64,000 bases of DNA, taken from positions 6,510,001 through 6,574,000 of the forward strand of contig NC_018681.1 of assembly GCF_000250675.2 (NCBI RefSeq). Direction: 5' to 3'. The notes beneath the pieces were generated by a model that saw nothing but the letters and a program-made list of their open reading frames with translations, was not told the DNA's origin and ran no database searches. Made by a program: the position numbers and the translations under genes. How positions within the stretch are numbered: position 1 is the stretch's first letter; the number at the start of each line of letters is the position of its first letter. Positions 25,240-33,065 of this stretch are shown piece after piece. The DNA is from Nocardia brasiliensis ATCC 700358 (lineage in GTDB: Bacteria > Actinomycetota > Actinomycetes > Mycobacteriales > Mycobacteriaceae).

Positions 25240-25686
25240 GTGGGGGTCAGTAGTCGGACGGCGGTTGCGATTCATGCGCTGACGATGTTGGCGTGTTGGG
25301 GGGATCGATCGTTGACCTCCGGGGAGATCGCGAACAGTTTGGCGAGCAACGCTGTTCTGGTGCGGCGCATACTCGGTGGGCTGCGCGCGGCGGGGCTGGT
25401 GTCGTCCACGGAGGGACGTGGCGGCGGCTGGTCCCTCGCGCGCGCTCCGCACGAGATCACGCTCTATGACGCGTACACGGCCGTCGAGGAAGGCCCGATT
25501 CTGTCGCGGCATCCACACCCGCCCAATGACGAGTGCGAAGTGGGTCGCCATATGCGGGGACTACTCGAAACCGAGTTCTGCGCCGCCGAACAGGCCATGG
25601 CAGAACGGCTCAGTCGCACCTCCATCGCCGACCTTGCCGGGCACGTGGCGACGATCGAACGCGAAGTCGCGCAACGGGATCGTTGA
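25240..25686 (+). CDS. Rrf2-family transcriptional regulator
   Basis: This 148-residue protein has an Rrf2-type winged helix (AVAIHALTMLACWGDRSLTSGEIANSLASNAVLVRRILGGLRAAGLVSSTEGRGGGWSLAR). The GTG at 25240 is chosen because AAGGAGG lies five bases before it. Downstream of the DNA-binding part two Cys occur (DECEVG and TEFCAAE), fewer than the three of IscR/NsrR-type Fe-S clusters, so a cluster is doubtful. It is followed by a SnoaL-like gene on the same strand, its likely target. Confidence 0.8.
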   Translation: MGVSSRTAVAIHALTMLACWGDRSLTSGEIANSLASNAVLVRRILGGLRAAGLVSSTEGRGGGWSLARAPHEITLYDAYTAVEEGPILSRHPHPPNDECEVGRHMRGLLETEFCAAEQAMAERLSRTSIADLAGHVATIEREVAQRDR

Positions 25687-25720
25687 GTTCATTCGACAGC
25701 GGTCCCGGAGAGGAACCGAG

Positions 25721-26110
25721 ATGACAACGGAGATCGAGATGACAGCGCGTACCCCCGAAGACCTCCTGCCGTTGATCACCGAAGCGATCAACGCCGGCGA
25801 TCCGAGTACGGTCGTGCGGTATTTCGACGAGGAGGCGTGTTTCGTCCAATCGGATGGCGTGCGCGTGCGCGGGCATGCCGCGTTGCTGGCGATGTATGAA
25901 CAGCGCCTCGCCCTACGGCCCGAGATATCGACGCACGCCGCGAAGATCATCCGAGCCGGCGATCTGGCGCTGGTGACGAATGTGTGGACCACTCGCCTGC
26001 GGAACGGCGAGATCGGCGGCCAGGATCTGTTCAATGGGGTCGCGACCATGGTGTTGCGCCGCCAGGACGATGACAGCTGGCGCATCCTGGTGGACGACTC
26101 CGACAGCTGA
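25721..26110 (+). CDS. SnoaL/DUF4440-like NTF2-fold protein
   Basis: This 129-residue protein has the standard small NTF2-like pattern: LLPLITEAINAGDPSTVVRYFDEEACFVQ, RVRGHAALLAMYEQ, GDLALVTNVWTTRL and ATMVLRRQDDDSWRILVDD. GAGAGGAA precedes ATG 25721. It follows the Rrf2-like regulator by 34 bases and is probably co-transcribed. The ligand or reaction is unknown. Confidence 0.7.
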   Translation: MTTEIEMTARTPEDLLPLITEAINAGDPSTVVRYFDEEACFVQSDGVRVRGHAALLAMYEQRLALRPEISTHAAKIIRAGDLALVTNVWTTRLRNGEIGGQDLFNGVATMVLRRQDDDSWRILVDDSDS

Positions 26111-26169
26111 CGCGTCGCTCGCAGACCGCTAGCCTTGGCATCGGGACAGGTGATAGGCGGGGGAAGCTG

Positions 26170-26667
26170 ATGGGTGCGGTCATTACGCGGGCATGGACGG
26201 GGTGGGTTCAGTTCCAGGAGATGCGTTTTCGGGTCGCGGCGTGGCTGGCGATACCGGGCGCACTCCTGTGGGCCGTGCAAGCTTTCGGCGCGTGGATCCA
26301 GTCGCAGGAAGGCAAGTGGCAGGACAACGACTATCTATCGGTCGGTGGCTCGACGATCACTGCGGACAACCTGCTGACGATGCTGGCACTGGCGTTTCTG
26401 CTCATCGCGGGCCTCCTCACCGCCGGCGCGGTATATCTCCTGCGCGGCAACATGTCCGGACGCTATCTGCTGTTGGCCGGGGCGTGGTTGGTGGTCCTGG
26501 GCCAGTTGTTCGCGGGGGTGCTCGCGGCGATCCCGATCGATGCCTTCTACTACTCCGCCCCCGCCAACGTCGTCTTCGCGACACCGCTGGCAATCTTCCC
26601 GCTGCTGACGATCGTGTGCCTGACACCGGGTAGACAGGCCGCTGCCACGCTCGAGACCGGTAGCTGA
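26170..26667 (+). CDS. four-helix membrane protein, unknown function
   Basis: This 165-residue protein has four hydrophobic helices (around AAWLAIPGALLWAVQAFGAW, LLTMLALAFLLIAGLLTAGA, YLLLAGAWLVVLGQLFAGVL and VFATPLAIFPLLTIVCL). GGGGGAA lies before ATG 26170. It converges with the next gene, whose stop is one base away. No domain is recognised. Confidence 0.65.
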   Translation: MGAVITRAWTGWVQFQEMRFRVAAWLAIPGALLWAVQAFGAWIQSQEGKWQDNDYLSVGGSTITADNLLTMLALAFLLIAGLLTAGAVYLLRGNMSGRYLLLAGAWLVVLGQLFAGVLAAIPIDAFYYSAPANVVFATPLAIFPLLTIVCLTPGRQAAATLETGS

Positions 26668-26668
26668 A

Positions 26669-27034
26669 TCAGACTTCGATCTGCGCGGGGTCGGGTAGCG
26701 ACGTCGGACGCGCGTCCGTGTACCAGGCGTATTCGATCGCGCTCAGCCTGCCGTGCTCGACCCACAGCATGACCTCACCGATCGGCGCGCCGGCCCGGTC
26801 GGTGACGCCGCCACTGGCGAAGATTCCGTCCGTCACACCGGAAGCGGTCGCCGATGCGGCGGACACCACCACATCGACGCTCGGGGAACCGGCGCCCCAG
26901 GTGGCGATGATCCGTGCCGAAGGGATCTGCGCCAGATAGTCGGCCGACCCGGCCGCACCGGCGGACAGCAGTCTCGTCACGACGCCGATTTCGCGCTCGG
27001 TCAGAGCCCGCGGCTCGATCGGTGTGGTACCCAT
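26669..27034 (-). CDS. conserved hypothetical protein (121 aa)
   Basis: A 121-residue soluble protein: REIGVVTRLLSAGAAGSADYLAQIPSARIIATWG, GSPSVDVVVSA, IGEVMLWVEHGRLSAIEYAWYTDA and PTSLPDPAQIEV. The pattern of a strand-rich core ending in a P-D-P motif resembles a small family common in actinomycetes whose role is unknown to me. ATG 27034 has AGAAGAGG upstream. It is divergent from the alpha/beta hydrolase gene. Confidence 0.6.
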   Translation of the reverse strand: MGTTPIEPRALTEREIGVVTRLLSAGAAGSADYLAQIPSARIIATWGAGSPSVDVVVSAASATASGVTDGIFASGGVTDRAGAPIGEVMLWVEHGRLSAIEYAWYTDARPTSLPDPAQIEV

Positions 27035-27110
27035 CGCCTCTTCTCCGAACTGACGGCCGCGGGAACATTTGTCCAAGCCGACGGCACCATCCGACGGGGA
27101 CAGTGCAGGC

Positions 27111-27929
27111 ATGACTGTTTCCGAGGACAAATCGTATGCCGAGTCGCTGACGCCGGACGACGGTGGGATACACGTATATCAGGACGGCCCGCGCGAAGCC
27201 CCCGCCCTCCTGCTCATCCACGGCACCGCCGCGTCGGCCGCGTCGTGGGAGCCGATTCTTCCGCTGCTGACCGGATCACATCGCGTCATCCGGATCGACC
27301 TGCCCGGCTGTGGTCGCTCGGCTCACCCGGCCGACGCGAGCTATGCCGTGCCCGACCAGGCTCGCCGAGCGGCGGCCGTGCTGGACCGACTCGGTATCGA
27401 AAGCGCCTGTGTGATCGGACATTCGAGCGGCGGTGTCGTCGCCACCGCCTTGACCGAGCAGCGACCCGACCTGGTGCGCGCCGTTGTGCTGATCGGCACC
27501 GGCCCCGACATGTCCGCCTACCTCGGCCAAGAAGCGGCCATCGACCTGCGGCAATGGCCGGATTTCACCGACGAGCAGTTGCGGGCGGCGGCTGCCGGTG
27601 CCTTCGCGCCGGGGTATCGGATCCCGCAAACCTTGCTGGATCAGTTGCGCGACATGGACTTACAGGTGTTCGCCGCGACCTCGCAGGCCGTCCCGGCGTA
27701 CCTGAACGAGCGGGGACTTCCCGAACGTCTCGCACACCTGGGTAAGCCGCTGCTGGTTCTTTTCGGCGAGCAGGACCAGCGGTGGCGACCCTCCTCCGCA
27801 CCCGAATACCGTGTCGTACCCGGTGCGCTGGTCGTGATCATGCCGGAGGTCGGCCATTCGCCGCCGATCGAGGATCCCGCCCGAACCGCGAGAATCCTGC
27901 TGTCGTTCACCGACGTGCACACGCGCTGA
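27111..27929 (+). CDS. alpha/beta hydrolase
   Basis: This 272-residue hydrolase has the oxyanion loop HGTAASAASW, nucleophile elbow GHSSGG (Ser in G-x-S-x-G), a probable acid in FGEQDQRW and the His in EVGHSPPIEDP, so the catalytic triad is complete. It is most like small-molecule esterases or dehalogenase-type hydrolases; the substrate is unknown. ATG 27111 matches the start of homologous proteins better than the upstream TTG. Confidence 0.8.
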   Translation: MTVSEDKSYAESLTPDDGGIHVYQDGPREAPALLLIHGTAASAASWEPILPLLTGSHRVIRIDLPGCGRSAHPADASYAVPDQARRAAAVLDRLGIESACVIGHSSGGVVATALTEQRPDLVRAVVLIGTGPDMSAYLGQEAAIDLRQWPDFTDEQLRAAAAGAFAPGYRIPQTLLDQLRDMDLQVFAATSQAVPAYLNERGLPERLAHLGKPLLVLFGEQDQRWRPSSAPEYRVVPGALVVIMPEVGHSPPIEDPARTARILLSFTDVHTR

Positions 27930-27968
27930 ACCGCGGCGTCGAGCGGCCGCGACGTACCGATCACGCGA

Positions 27969-27997
27969 GCGCCCCTCGATCAGGAATCGAGGGGCGC
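27969..27997. terminator. bidirectional hairpin terminator
   Basis: GCGCCCCTCGAT and its exact reverse complement flank a 5-base loop between the convergent alpha/beta hydrolase and ABC-F genes. There is no strong T-tract, as is common in actinobacteria. Confidence 0.65.
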
Positions 27998-28008
27998 CCG
28001 GACGCTCT

Positions 28009-29598
28009 CTAACGAACCAGCGTTTCGCTCAGCCCGTCGGCGGTCAACTCGAGCTTGCGCGTCACGCCGATCTCGTCGAGGAAGCGCGGATCGTGACTGA
28101 CCACGATCAGCGCGCCCTCGAATCCGGCCAGCGCCTGGGTGAGATGTTCCAGGCTGGGCAGGTCGAGATTGTTGGTCGGCTCGTCGAGCAGCAGCAGCTT
28201 CGGCGCGGGATCGGCAAGCAGCAGCATGGCCAGCGCCGCCCGGAGGCGTTCACCACCGGACAACGCCGCGGCGGCGACGTCGGCGTCCGCACCGCGGAAC
28301 AGGAACCGGGCCAACCGGGTTCGGATCTGTTCCGGCAGCGCGTGTGGCGCGGCCGCCGCCACGTTCTCGAACACCGTCCGTTGCTCGTCGAAGATGTCGA
28401 GACGTTGCGGCAGCAGCCGCCACGGCACCTTCGGACCGATCGCCGAGATCTGTTGCAGCAGCGTGGTTTTACCCACACCGTTGCGCCCGGTCAAGGCGAT
28501 CCGCTCCGGGCCGTTCACCCGCAGCGAGACCGTCGGCCCGCACGCCAAGCGCACCCGGTCCAACTCGATCACGTCCTGTCCCGGATACAGCCGCGTGCCA
28601 GGCAGATCCACCCGGATCTCGCGGTCGTCCCGCAGCAGATCCTGGGCGTGCTGCAGCTGGTCCTTGGCCGTCTCCAGCTTGTCGATGTGGTTGTTGCGCA
28701 GTTTGCCCGCCGACACCTGCGCTTGCCGTTTGCGTTCCGCCATGATGATTTTCGGCTCCCGCTTCTGATCCCACATCTTCTGCCCGTACCGCAGCCTGCG
28801 ATCCAGTTTGATGTGCGCTTCGACGAGTTCGCGCGCCTGTTTGCGCACATCGCTGCGCGCATCCCGGATCGCAGCCCGCGCCGCTTTCTGCTCGGCCTCG
28901 ATGACCCGCTCGTAGGCGCTGAAATTGCCGCCGAACAAACGGATCTCACCTTGCCGAAGTTCTGCGATGGTGGTCATCCGCTCCAGCAGTTCACGGTCGT
29001 GACTGACCGTGAGCACAGCGCCGGAGAACTGGGCGACCACATCGTAGAGCCGTTCGCGGGCAACCTGATCCAGGTTGTTCGTCGGCTCGTCCAGCAGCAG
29101 GATCTGCGGCTCGGCCAGCAGTTCCGCGATCAGCCCGAGCAGCGTCGTCTCACCACCGGACAGGGTTGCCAACCGGCGATCCAGCTGTGCGGCCGAATCG
29201 GCGACATAGTGCAGACCGAGCCGGCCGAGCAACGCGATAGCTCGCTCCTCGACATCCCAGCGATTACCGACGAGGTCGAAGTCGGACTCGTCGCCGTCAC
29301 CGGATTCGATGCGGTGCAACGCTTTCCGGATATCGGCGATACCGAGCACGGCATCCACCCGCTGTCCCGCCGCGAGACCGAGGTCCTGCCGGAGATAGCC
29401 GAGGTGGCCGGTACGGGTGATCGATCCGCGGGCCGGGGTGAGCTCGCCGACGATCAGCCGCAGCAGGGTCGATTTACCCGCCCCGTTGCTGCCGACCAGG
29501 CCGATATGGCCAGGGCCGAGCACGCCGTCGAGTCCCTCGAACACAGGTGTGCCATCAGGCCACGAGAAAGTGAGATCGGAAAATGAAATATTGGTCAT
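28009..29598 (-). CDS. ABC-F family ATPase (ribosome-protection type candidate)
   Basis: This 529-residue soluble protein has two ABC domains: Walker A GSNGAGKST (36-44), signature LSGGE and Walker B ILLLDEPTNNLD in the first; Walker A GRNGVGKTT, signature LSGGE and LLLLDEPTNNLD in the second. A charged linker of about 90 residues separates them and there are no membrane helices. ABC-F proteins bind the ribosomal E site, and many protect against macrolides, lincosamides, streptogramins or pleuromutilins. GGAG lies five bases before ATG 29598. The short upstream leader peptide (29663-29680) suggests drug-responsive expression, favouring a resistance role; housekeeping EttA-like function is the alternative. 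Confidence 0.85.
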   Translation of the reverse strand: MTNISFSDLTFSWPDGTPVFEGLDGVLGPGHIGLVGSNGAGKSTLLRLIVGELTPARGSITRTGHLGYLRQDLGLAAGQRVDAVLGIADIRKALHRIESGDGDESDFDLVGNRWDVEERAIALLGRLGLHYVADSAAQLDRRLATLSGGETTLLGLIAELLAEPQILLLDEPTNNLDQVARERLYDVVAQFSGAVLTVSHDRELLERMTTIAELRQGEIRLFGGNFSAYERVIEAEQKAARAAIRDARSDVRKQARELVEAHIKLDRRLRYGQKMWDQKREPKIIMAERKRQAQVSAGKLRNNHIDKLETAKDQLQHAQDLLRDDREIRVDLPGTRLYPGQDVIELDRVRLACGPTVSLRVNGPERIALTGRNGVGKTTLLQQISAIGPKVPWRLLPQRLDIFDEQRTVFENVAAAAPHALPEQIRTRLARFLFRGADADVAAAALSGGERLRAALAMLLLADPAPKLLLLDEPTNNLDLPSLEHLTQALAGFEGALIVVSHDPRFLDEIGVTRKLELTADGLSETLVR

Positions 29599-29662
29599 GG
29601 CGACTCCATGAGGTTGCTCCGGAAGACGCGGCACGCGAATGCGGACCGCCCGAGTGGCTACC

Positions 29663-29680
29663 TCAGAAGATCAACGGCAT
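29663..29680 (-). CDS. leader peptide MPLIF upstream of the ABC-F gene
   Basis: On the minus strand ATG CCG TTG ATC TTC TGA encodes M-P-L-I-F, with CGGAG just upstream. The known macrolide-sensing leader of msrD, another ABC-F gene, is MYLIFM, so the x-L-I-F core is shared. The stop region TGAGGT can pair with ACCTCA, which lies just before the GGAG ribosome site of the ABC-F gene, allowing a simple attenuation switch. Known: msrD leader stalling. Inference: this one does the same. Confidence 0.55.
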   Translation of the reverse strand: MPLIF

Positions 29681-29829
29681 GACTCCGATCAACGGGAACA
29701 AGACTCGCCCAGGATAACCACACCCCCGCTGATCCCGCCAGTGCAATTTCGATCACACGCACCTGCCGTTCGCGGGCGCACCCTCGGTCGGCGATGGTGT
29801 GTGTCGGTGGCCGGAGCTACCGTGAACGG

Positions 29830-30399
29830 ATGATCGAGCGACGCCAATTCGTGTGGGCGGTAACGGAAACCGCAGGGTTCGAGTCGTGCTGGCTCACCGC
29901 GAACGGGCTTGCCCTGCATGCCGAAGGCCACGCCGTCGCCCAAACCCCCGTGCCCTACTGGCTGTCCTACACGCTCGGCACCGACGACCGCGCCGCCACC
30001 ACGCGCATGACGGTCACCGCGGTCACCGCCTCCGCCCGCCGCGAGCTGGACCTCCGTCGCACCGGGTCACACTGGACGGTCGACGGCGCCGCGCGCCCGG
30101 ATCTCAGCGACGCCCGCGACTGCGACCTGGCCTTCTCACCGCTCACCAACACCATGCCCATCCTGCGCACCGACCTGCACCGCAGCCCGGGCCACGCGGA
30201 CTTCCACATGGCGTTCATCGAGGTCCCCAGCCTCGAAGTCACGCTGTCCCGGCAGAGCTACACGCACCTGGCCACCACATCCGACGGCGCCTCCGTTCGC
30301 TTCACGTCCGGCACCTACACCCAGGATCTGCTCGTCGACCGCGACGCTGTGGTCGTCACGTATCCGACCATGGCGCAGCGCATTACACCCACGCCGTGA
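29830..30399 (+). CDS. putative glycolipid-binding domain protein
   Basis: This 189-residue protein matches the actinobacterial family of putative glycolipid-binding proteins: FVWAVTETAGFESCWLTANGLALHAEG at the start, PYWLSYTLGTDD, GSHWTVDG, DCDLAFSPLTNTMPILR and VTYPTMAQRI. It is soluble, without a signal peptide. It is divergent from the ABC-F gene. The family name comes from a structural resemblance; no function is established. Confidence 0.7.
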   Translation: MIERRQFVWAVTETAGFESCWLTANGLALHAEGHAVAQTPVPYWLSYTLGTDDRAATTRMTVTAVTASARRELDLRRTGSHWTVDGAARPDLSDARDCDLAFSPLTNTMPILRTDLHRSPGHADFHMAFIEVPSLEVTLSRQSYTHLATTSDGASVRFTSGTYTQDLLVDRDAVVVTYPTMAQRITPTP

Positions 30400-30430
30400 C
30401 GTCGGTTCGGGCTCGTTGGCCGGGTTCCTT

Positions 30431-31004
30431 GCGTTTAGTCCTGTTGGCTGGCTTCCGAAGTAGGACGAGCCCAGTGTGGTGTACCTGCCGCGGGAGTTAC
30501 ATGGATAGTGCTGGGCGCGTCGTCTGCCGTACCCGGCTGTAGGCGCACGTCAGGTGCGCGGTGTCGTGTTCCGGCGTGGTCATCTGGCTGTGGTGGCGTC
30601 TCGAGCGGCTTGGGAAAGAGGGCGGTTCGGAAGCGGGCCGGGTGGTCTGGACCAAGCGACAGATAGGTTAGGGGTCACAGACTTTCCGTACGGTTCACAG
30701 CAGCTATAGCTGCTGTGAACCGTACGGAAAGTCTGTGAGCCTCCTCCTCACAGCGCGTCGGCACCGGTCAGACACGCCGAGGCACAACGACACCCGCTCG
30801 AAACCGCGGATACCTCGTCAAGGGAACGCTCGAGAACGGCACCACAGCCAGATGACCACGCTGGAACAGGACACCACCCGCCTGACACGCGCCTACAGCC
30901 GGGTACGGCAGACGACGCGCCCAGCACTATCCAGGTAACTCCCGCGGCAGGTACACCAAACAGGCCCGGCAACACTTCGGAAGCCAGCCAACAGGACCAA
31001 ACGC
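30431..31004. repeat. long inverted repeat: arms 30431-30590 and 30845-31004
   Basis: The two 160-base arms are reverse complements with, by eye, 142 identical positions (about 89%) and no gaps. A 45-base stretch beginning TGGATAGTGCTGGGCGCGTC is identical in both. The inner region contains the 64-bp perfect palindrome, offset by about 11 bases from the arm centre. No transposase, and no target duplication that I can see. Confidence 0.85.
30675..30738. repeat. perfect 64-bp palindrome
   Basis: The 32 bases from TCACAGACTTTCCGTACGG to the centre CAGCTA are followed by their exact reverse complement, with no loop. It would extrude as a cruciform or form a very stable RNA hairpin. A diverged version occurs at 17549-17615. 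Confidence 0.9.
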
Positions 31005-31243
31005 AAGAAACCACAACCAAACCCGACCACACCGAAGCCGTAGCGCCAGGTAATCGAACTCGGGGCAGTCCCCTCGGCCGGGTCAAGACATCGTGTGCCC
31101 AACTAACAAGCCAAACGCAACAACAGCAACCGTCGACGACCACCATTGCCGACCCGTCGACCCCGATCAGCTGTAGATCGAGCTGCCGAGGAACGCAACA
31201 TCCGGACGCCCGGAGCCGTAACCCACTACCCGGCGCGAACCGT

Positions 31244-32110
31244 TCACGCCCCCGAATTGATGAAGGTTCGGACTCGGTCGACCAAGCCGGTGTTGTCGCG
31301 GATCCAGGCGTAGTGCGGGTTGCGGTGTGTTGTATCGCCGAAGCCCAGGTTTATGCGGGTGATCGTCGCGTGGGTGAGTTTTTCGCTCAGGGCGCGGACG
31401 CCGTGGGCGGTTGCCATGGTGTCGCCTTCGATGGTGACCACCAGTGTCGGCAGGGTTATTCGGGAGAGGTCGGATTCGAAGTCGAGGGGTGAGGAGGGCA
31501 CGCGGTAACGGCCGGAACGGATTTGGGCGGCGAAATCGCGCATGAGGCGGGTCGAGTCGTTGCCGAGGATGCCCAGGCGGCGGCCGGGGAAGTAGCCGAC
31601 TACCGACCCGATGCCGACGGCAAGGTGGGCGGCGGCGAAGATTCCGAGGTTTCGCGGGAACGGCCAGCCGCGGTAGTGGCAGGACGGTGCGCCGATCAGG
31701 ATCGCACCGGCGGCCTGCTGCGGCTGCTGCCCCAGGTAGAGCGCGCCGAGTTGCCCACCCAGGCTGTGCCCGAGCAGATATCGCGGTGCGTCGGGGAAGG
31801 CCGTTGCGACCGCCTCGAACAGGGCGGGGTAGTCGAGGGTCACGATCTCGTGGTAGCCGTAGCGCACGCCGCGCCGCAGCCGCACGGAACTTGTTCCCTG
31901 CCCGCGCAATTCGCCGAGCACCACGTGAAAACCAGCCTGGAACAACGCCTCCGCCAGCGGCACATAACCGGCGGCGGGAGTTGCCATGGCGGGCATGCAG
32001 ATCACGACCGGCGCGGACGGATCCGCGGCCTGCCGGTACATCCGGACCTCGGTGGTCGCACCGTCTGCGGCACGCACGGTCTCGATGGTGGCCTCGGCAG
32101 CTGGGATCAA
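31244..32110 (-). CDS. alpha/beta hydrolase (serine aminopeptidase S33-like)
   Basis: This 288-residue hydrolase has CMPAMATPAAGYVPLAEAL with the oxyanion region, YLLGHSLGGQLGALY with the G-H-S-x-G nucleophile elbow, an acid near TIEGDTM and a C-terminal His in GDTTHRNPHY. I choose TTG 32110 because AGGAGG lies exactly four bases before it; an upstream TTG at 32161 has no such site. Similar proteins are annotated as lysophospholipase- or aminopeptidase-like; the substrate is unknown. It is transcribed in the same direction as the DMT exporter upstream, 67 bases away. Confidence 0.75.
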   Translation of the reverse strand: MIPAAEATIETVRAADGATTEVRMYRQAADPSAPVVICMPAMATPAAGYVPLAEALFQAGFHVVLGELRGQGTSSVRLRRGVRYGYHEIVTLDYPALFEAVATAFPDAPRYLLGHSLGGQLGALYLGQQPQQAAGAILIGAPSCHYRGWPFPRNLGIFAAAHLAVGIGSVVGYFPGRRLGILGNDSTRLMRDFAAQIRSGRYRVPSSPLDFESDLSRITLPTLVVTIEGDTMATAHGVRALSEKLTHATITRINLGFGDTTHRNPHYAWIRDNTGLVDRVRTFINSGA

Positions 32111-32177
32111 CGGTCCTCCTCGTTCATGATCATCCTCGACACGCGGTGTGCCCGATGTCAACGAGGAGCGGCCGCGG

Positions 32178-33065
32178 TCAGCGCCGCTTCGGCGTGCAGG
32201 TCGCGATCACCACCCCGAGGCCCACGATCCCCGCCCCCACGAAGCGCAGCGCCGAGCTTTCCGAAACCCCGAGCAGGATCCCGGTGAGCAGCGCGCATAC
32301 CGGCACCACTCCGGCGAACGCGCCCGCCGTCTCGACCGGGATCCGATCCAGCGCGGCGTACCACATGAGGAAGGCGCCGGCCGAGGCCACCACGGCCAGG
32401 TAGCCGATCGCCGCCGACTCCCCCGCCGTGGGCCAGCGCAGCGCGGGCAGATCGATCGGCACCGCGACGATCCCGCAGAGGATCGCCCCGGCGGCGGCCG
32501 CGTACGCCGCCGTGGCCTGCGCCCCGATCTCGCGCACCAGCGGGATCGCCACCAGCGAGAAGGCGCATTCCCCCGCGAGCGCGCCGGTCGCCAGCAAGAG
32601 TCCGACCGGATCGCCCGCACTGCCGGTCCACTGCACGACGACCGCGCCGGTCGTCACGACCCCGGCGGCCAGCACCGCCTTCGCCGACGGCGAGCGTCCG
32701 GCCATGAGCGGCCCCGCGATCGCCAGCACCACCGGAACCGCACCGACCACCGCGCCGACGACGCCCGCGTCCACGCGCTGCAGCGCGGTCACGAGACAGA
32801 TGTTGAAACCGGCCAGGCCGGTCGCCCCGAGCAGCCCGATCCGGACCAGTTGCGGCGTGCTGACCCGCGGCAACCGTCCCCGGAAGCAGACCATCATGAG
32901 CACGGCGGCGATACCGTATCTGACCGCCTGTCCCGTCAGGATCGGGAAGTCCGTCAGTGCCGTCGTCGCCGCGATCGCGGACCCGACCGCAACGCTGGAC
33001 CCGAGTGCCAGCAGCGCACCGAGCCAGACACCGGACCCGCGCTGAGTCGCGACTTCGAGACTCAT
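32178..33065 (-). CDS. EamA/DMT-family transporter
   Basis: This 295-residue integral membrane protein has ten hydrophobic helices in two EamA repeats, for example LGALLALGSSVAVGSAIAATTAL and LGATGLAGFNICLVTALQ in the first and AAGVVTTGAVVVQWTG and IGYLAVVASAGAFLMWYAAL in the second. DMT exporters move amino acids, nucleobases or other small metabolites. The ATG overlaps the stop of the desaturase gene (ATGA at 33062-33065), so the two are translationally coupled, hinting that the exporter handles the desaturase product. Confidence 0.85.
   Translation of the reverse strand: MSLEVATQRGSGVWLGALLALGSSVAVGSAIAATTALTDFPILTGQAVRYGIAAVLMMVCFRGRLPRVSTPQLVRIGLLGATGLAGFNICLVTALQRVDAGVVGAVVGAVPVVLAIAGPLMAGRSPSAKAVLAAGVVTTGAVVVQWTGSAGDPVGLLLATGALAGECAFSLVAIPLVREIGAQATAAYAAAAGAILCGIVAVPIDLPALRWPTAGESAAIGYLAVVASAGAFLMWYAALDRIPVETAGAFAGVVPVCALLTGILLGVSESSALRFVGAGIVGLGVVIATCTPKRR

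Larger units (their letters stand above)
30400..31243. other. gene-free region holding a large inverted-repeat element
   Basis: 844 bases between two convergent genes. Open frames on both strands encode the same peptide phrase (VCRTRL, CTCRGSY) only because the arms are inverted copies, so they are not treated as genes. The outer part near 31020-31240 has slightly lower GC and nothing recognisable. Confidence 0.6.

Noticed and set aside
30893..31102. Peptide phrase repeated on both strands (GFRS, CTCRGSY, VCRTRL)
   Set aside because: It arises because the two DNA arms are inverted copies; there is no ribosome site or conserved start, so it is not a gene family.
31030..31110. tRNA-like stretch on the minus strand (GAGTTCGATTACC)
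   Set aside because: A T-loop-like GTTCGA occurs but no acceptor stem or anticodon arm can be folded by eye.
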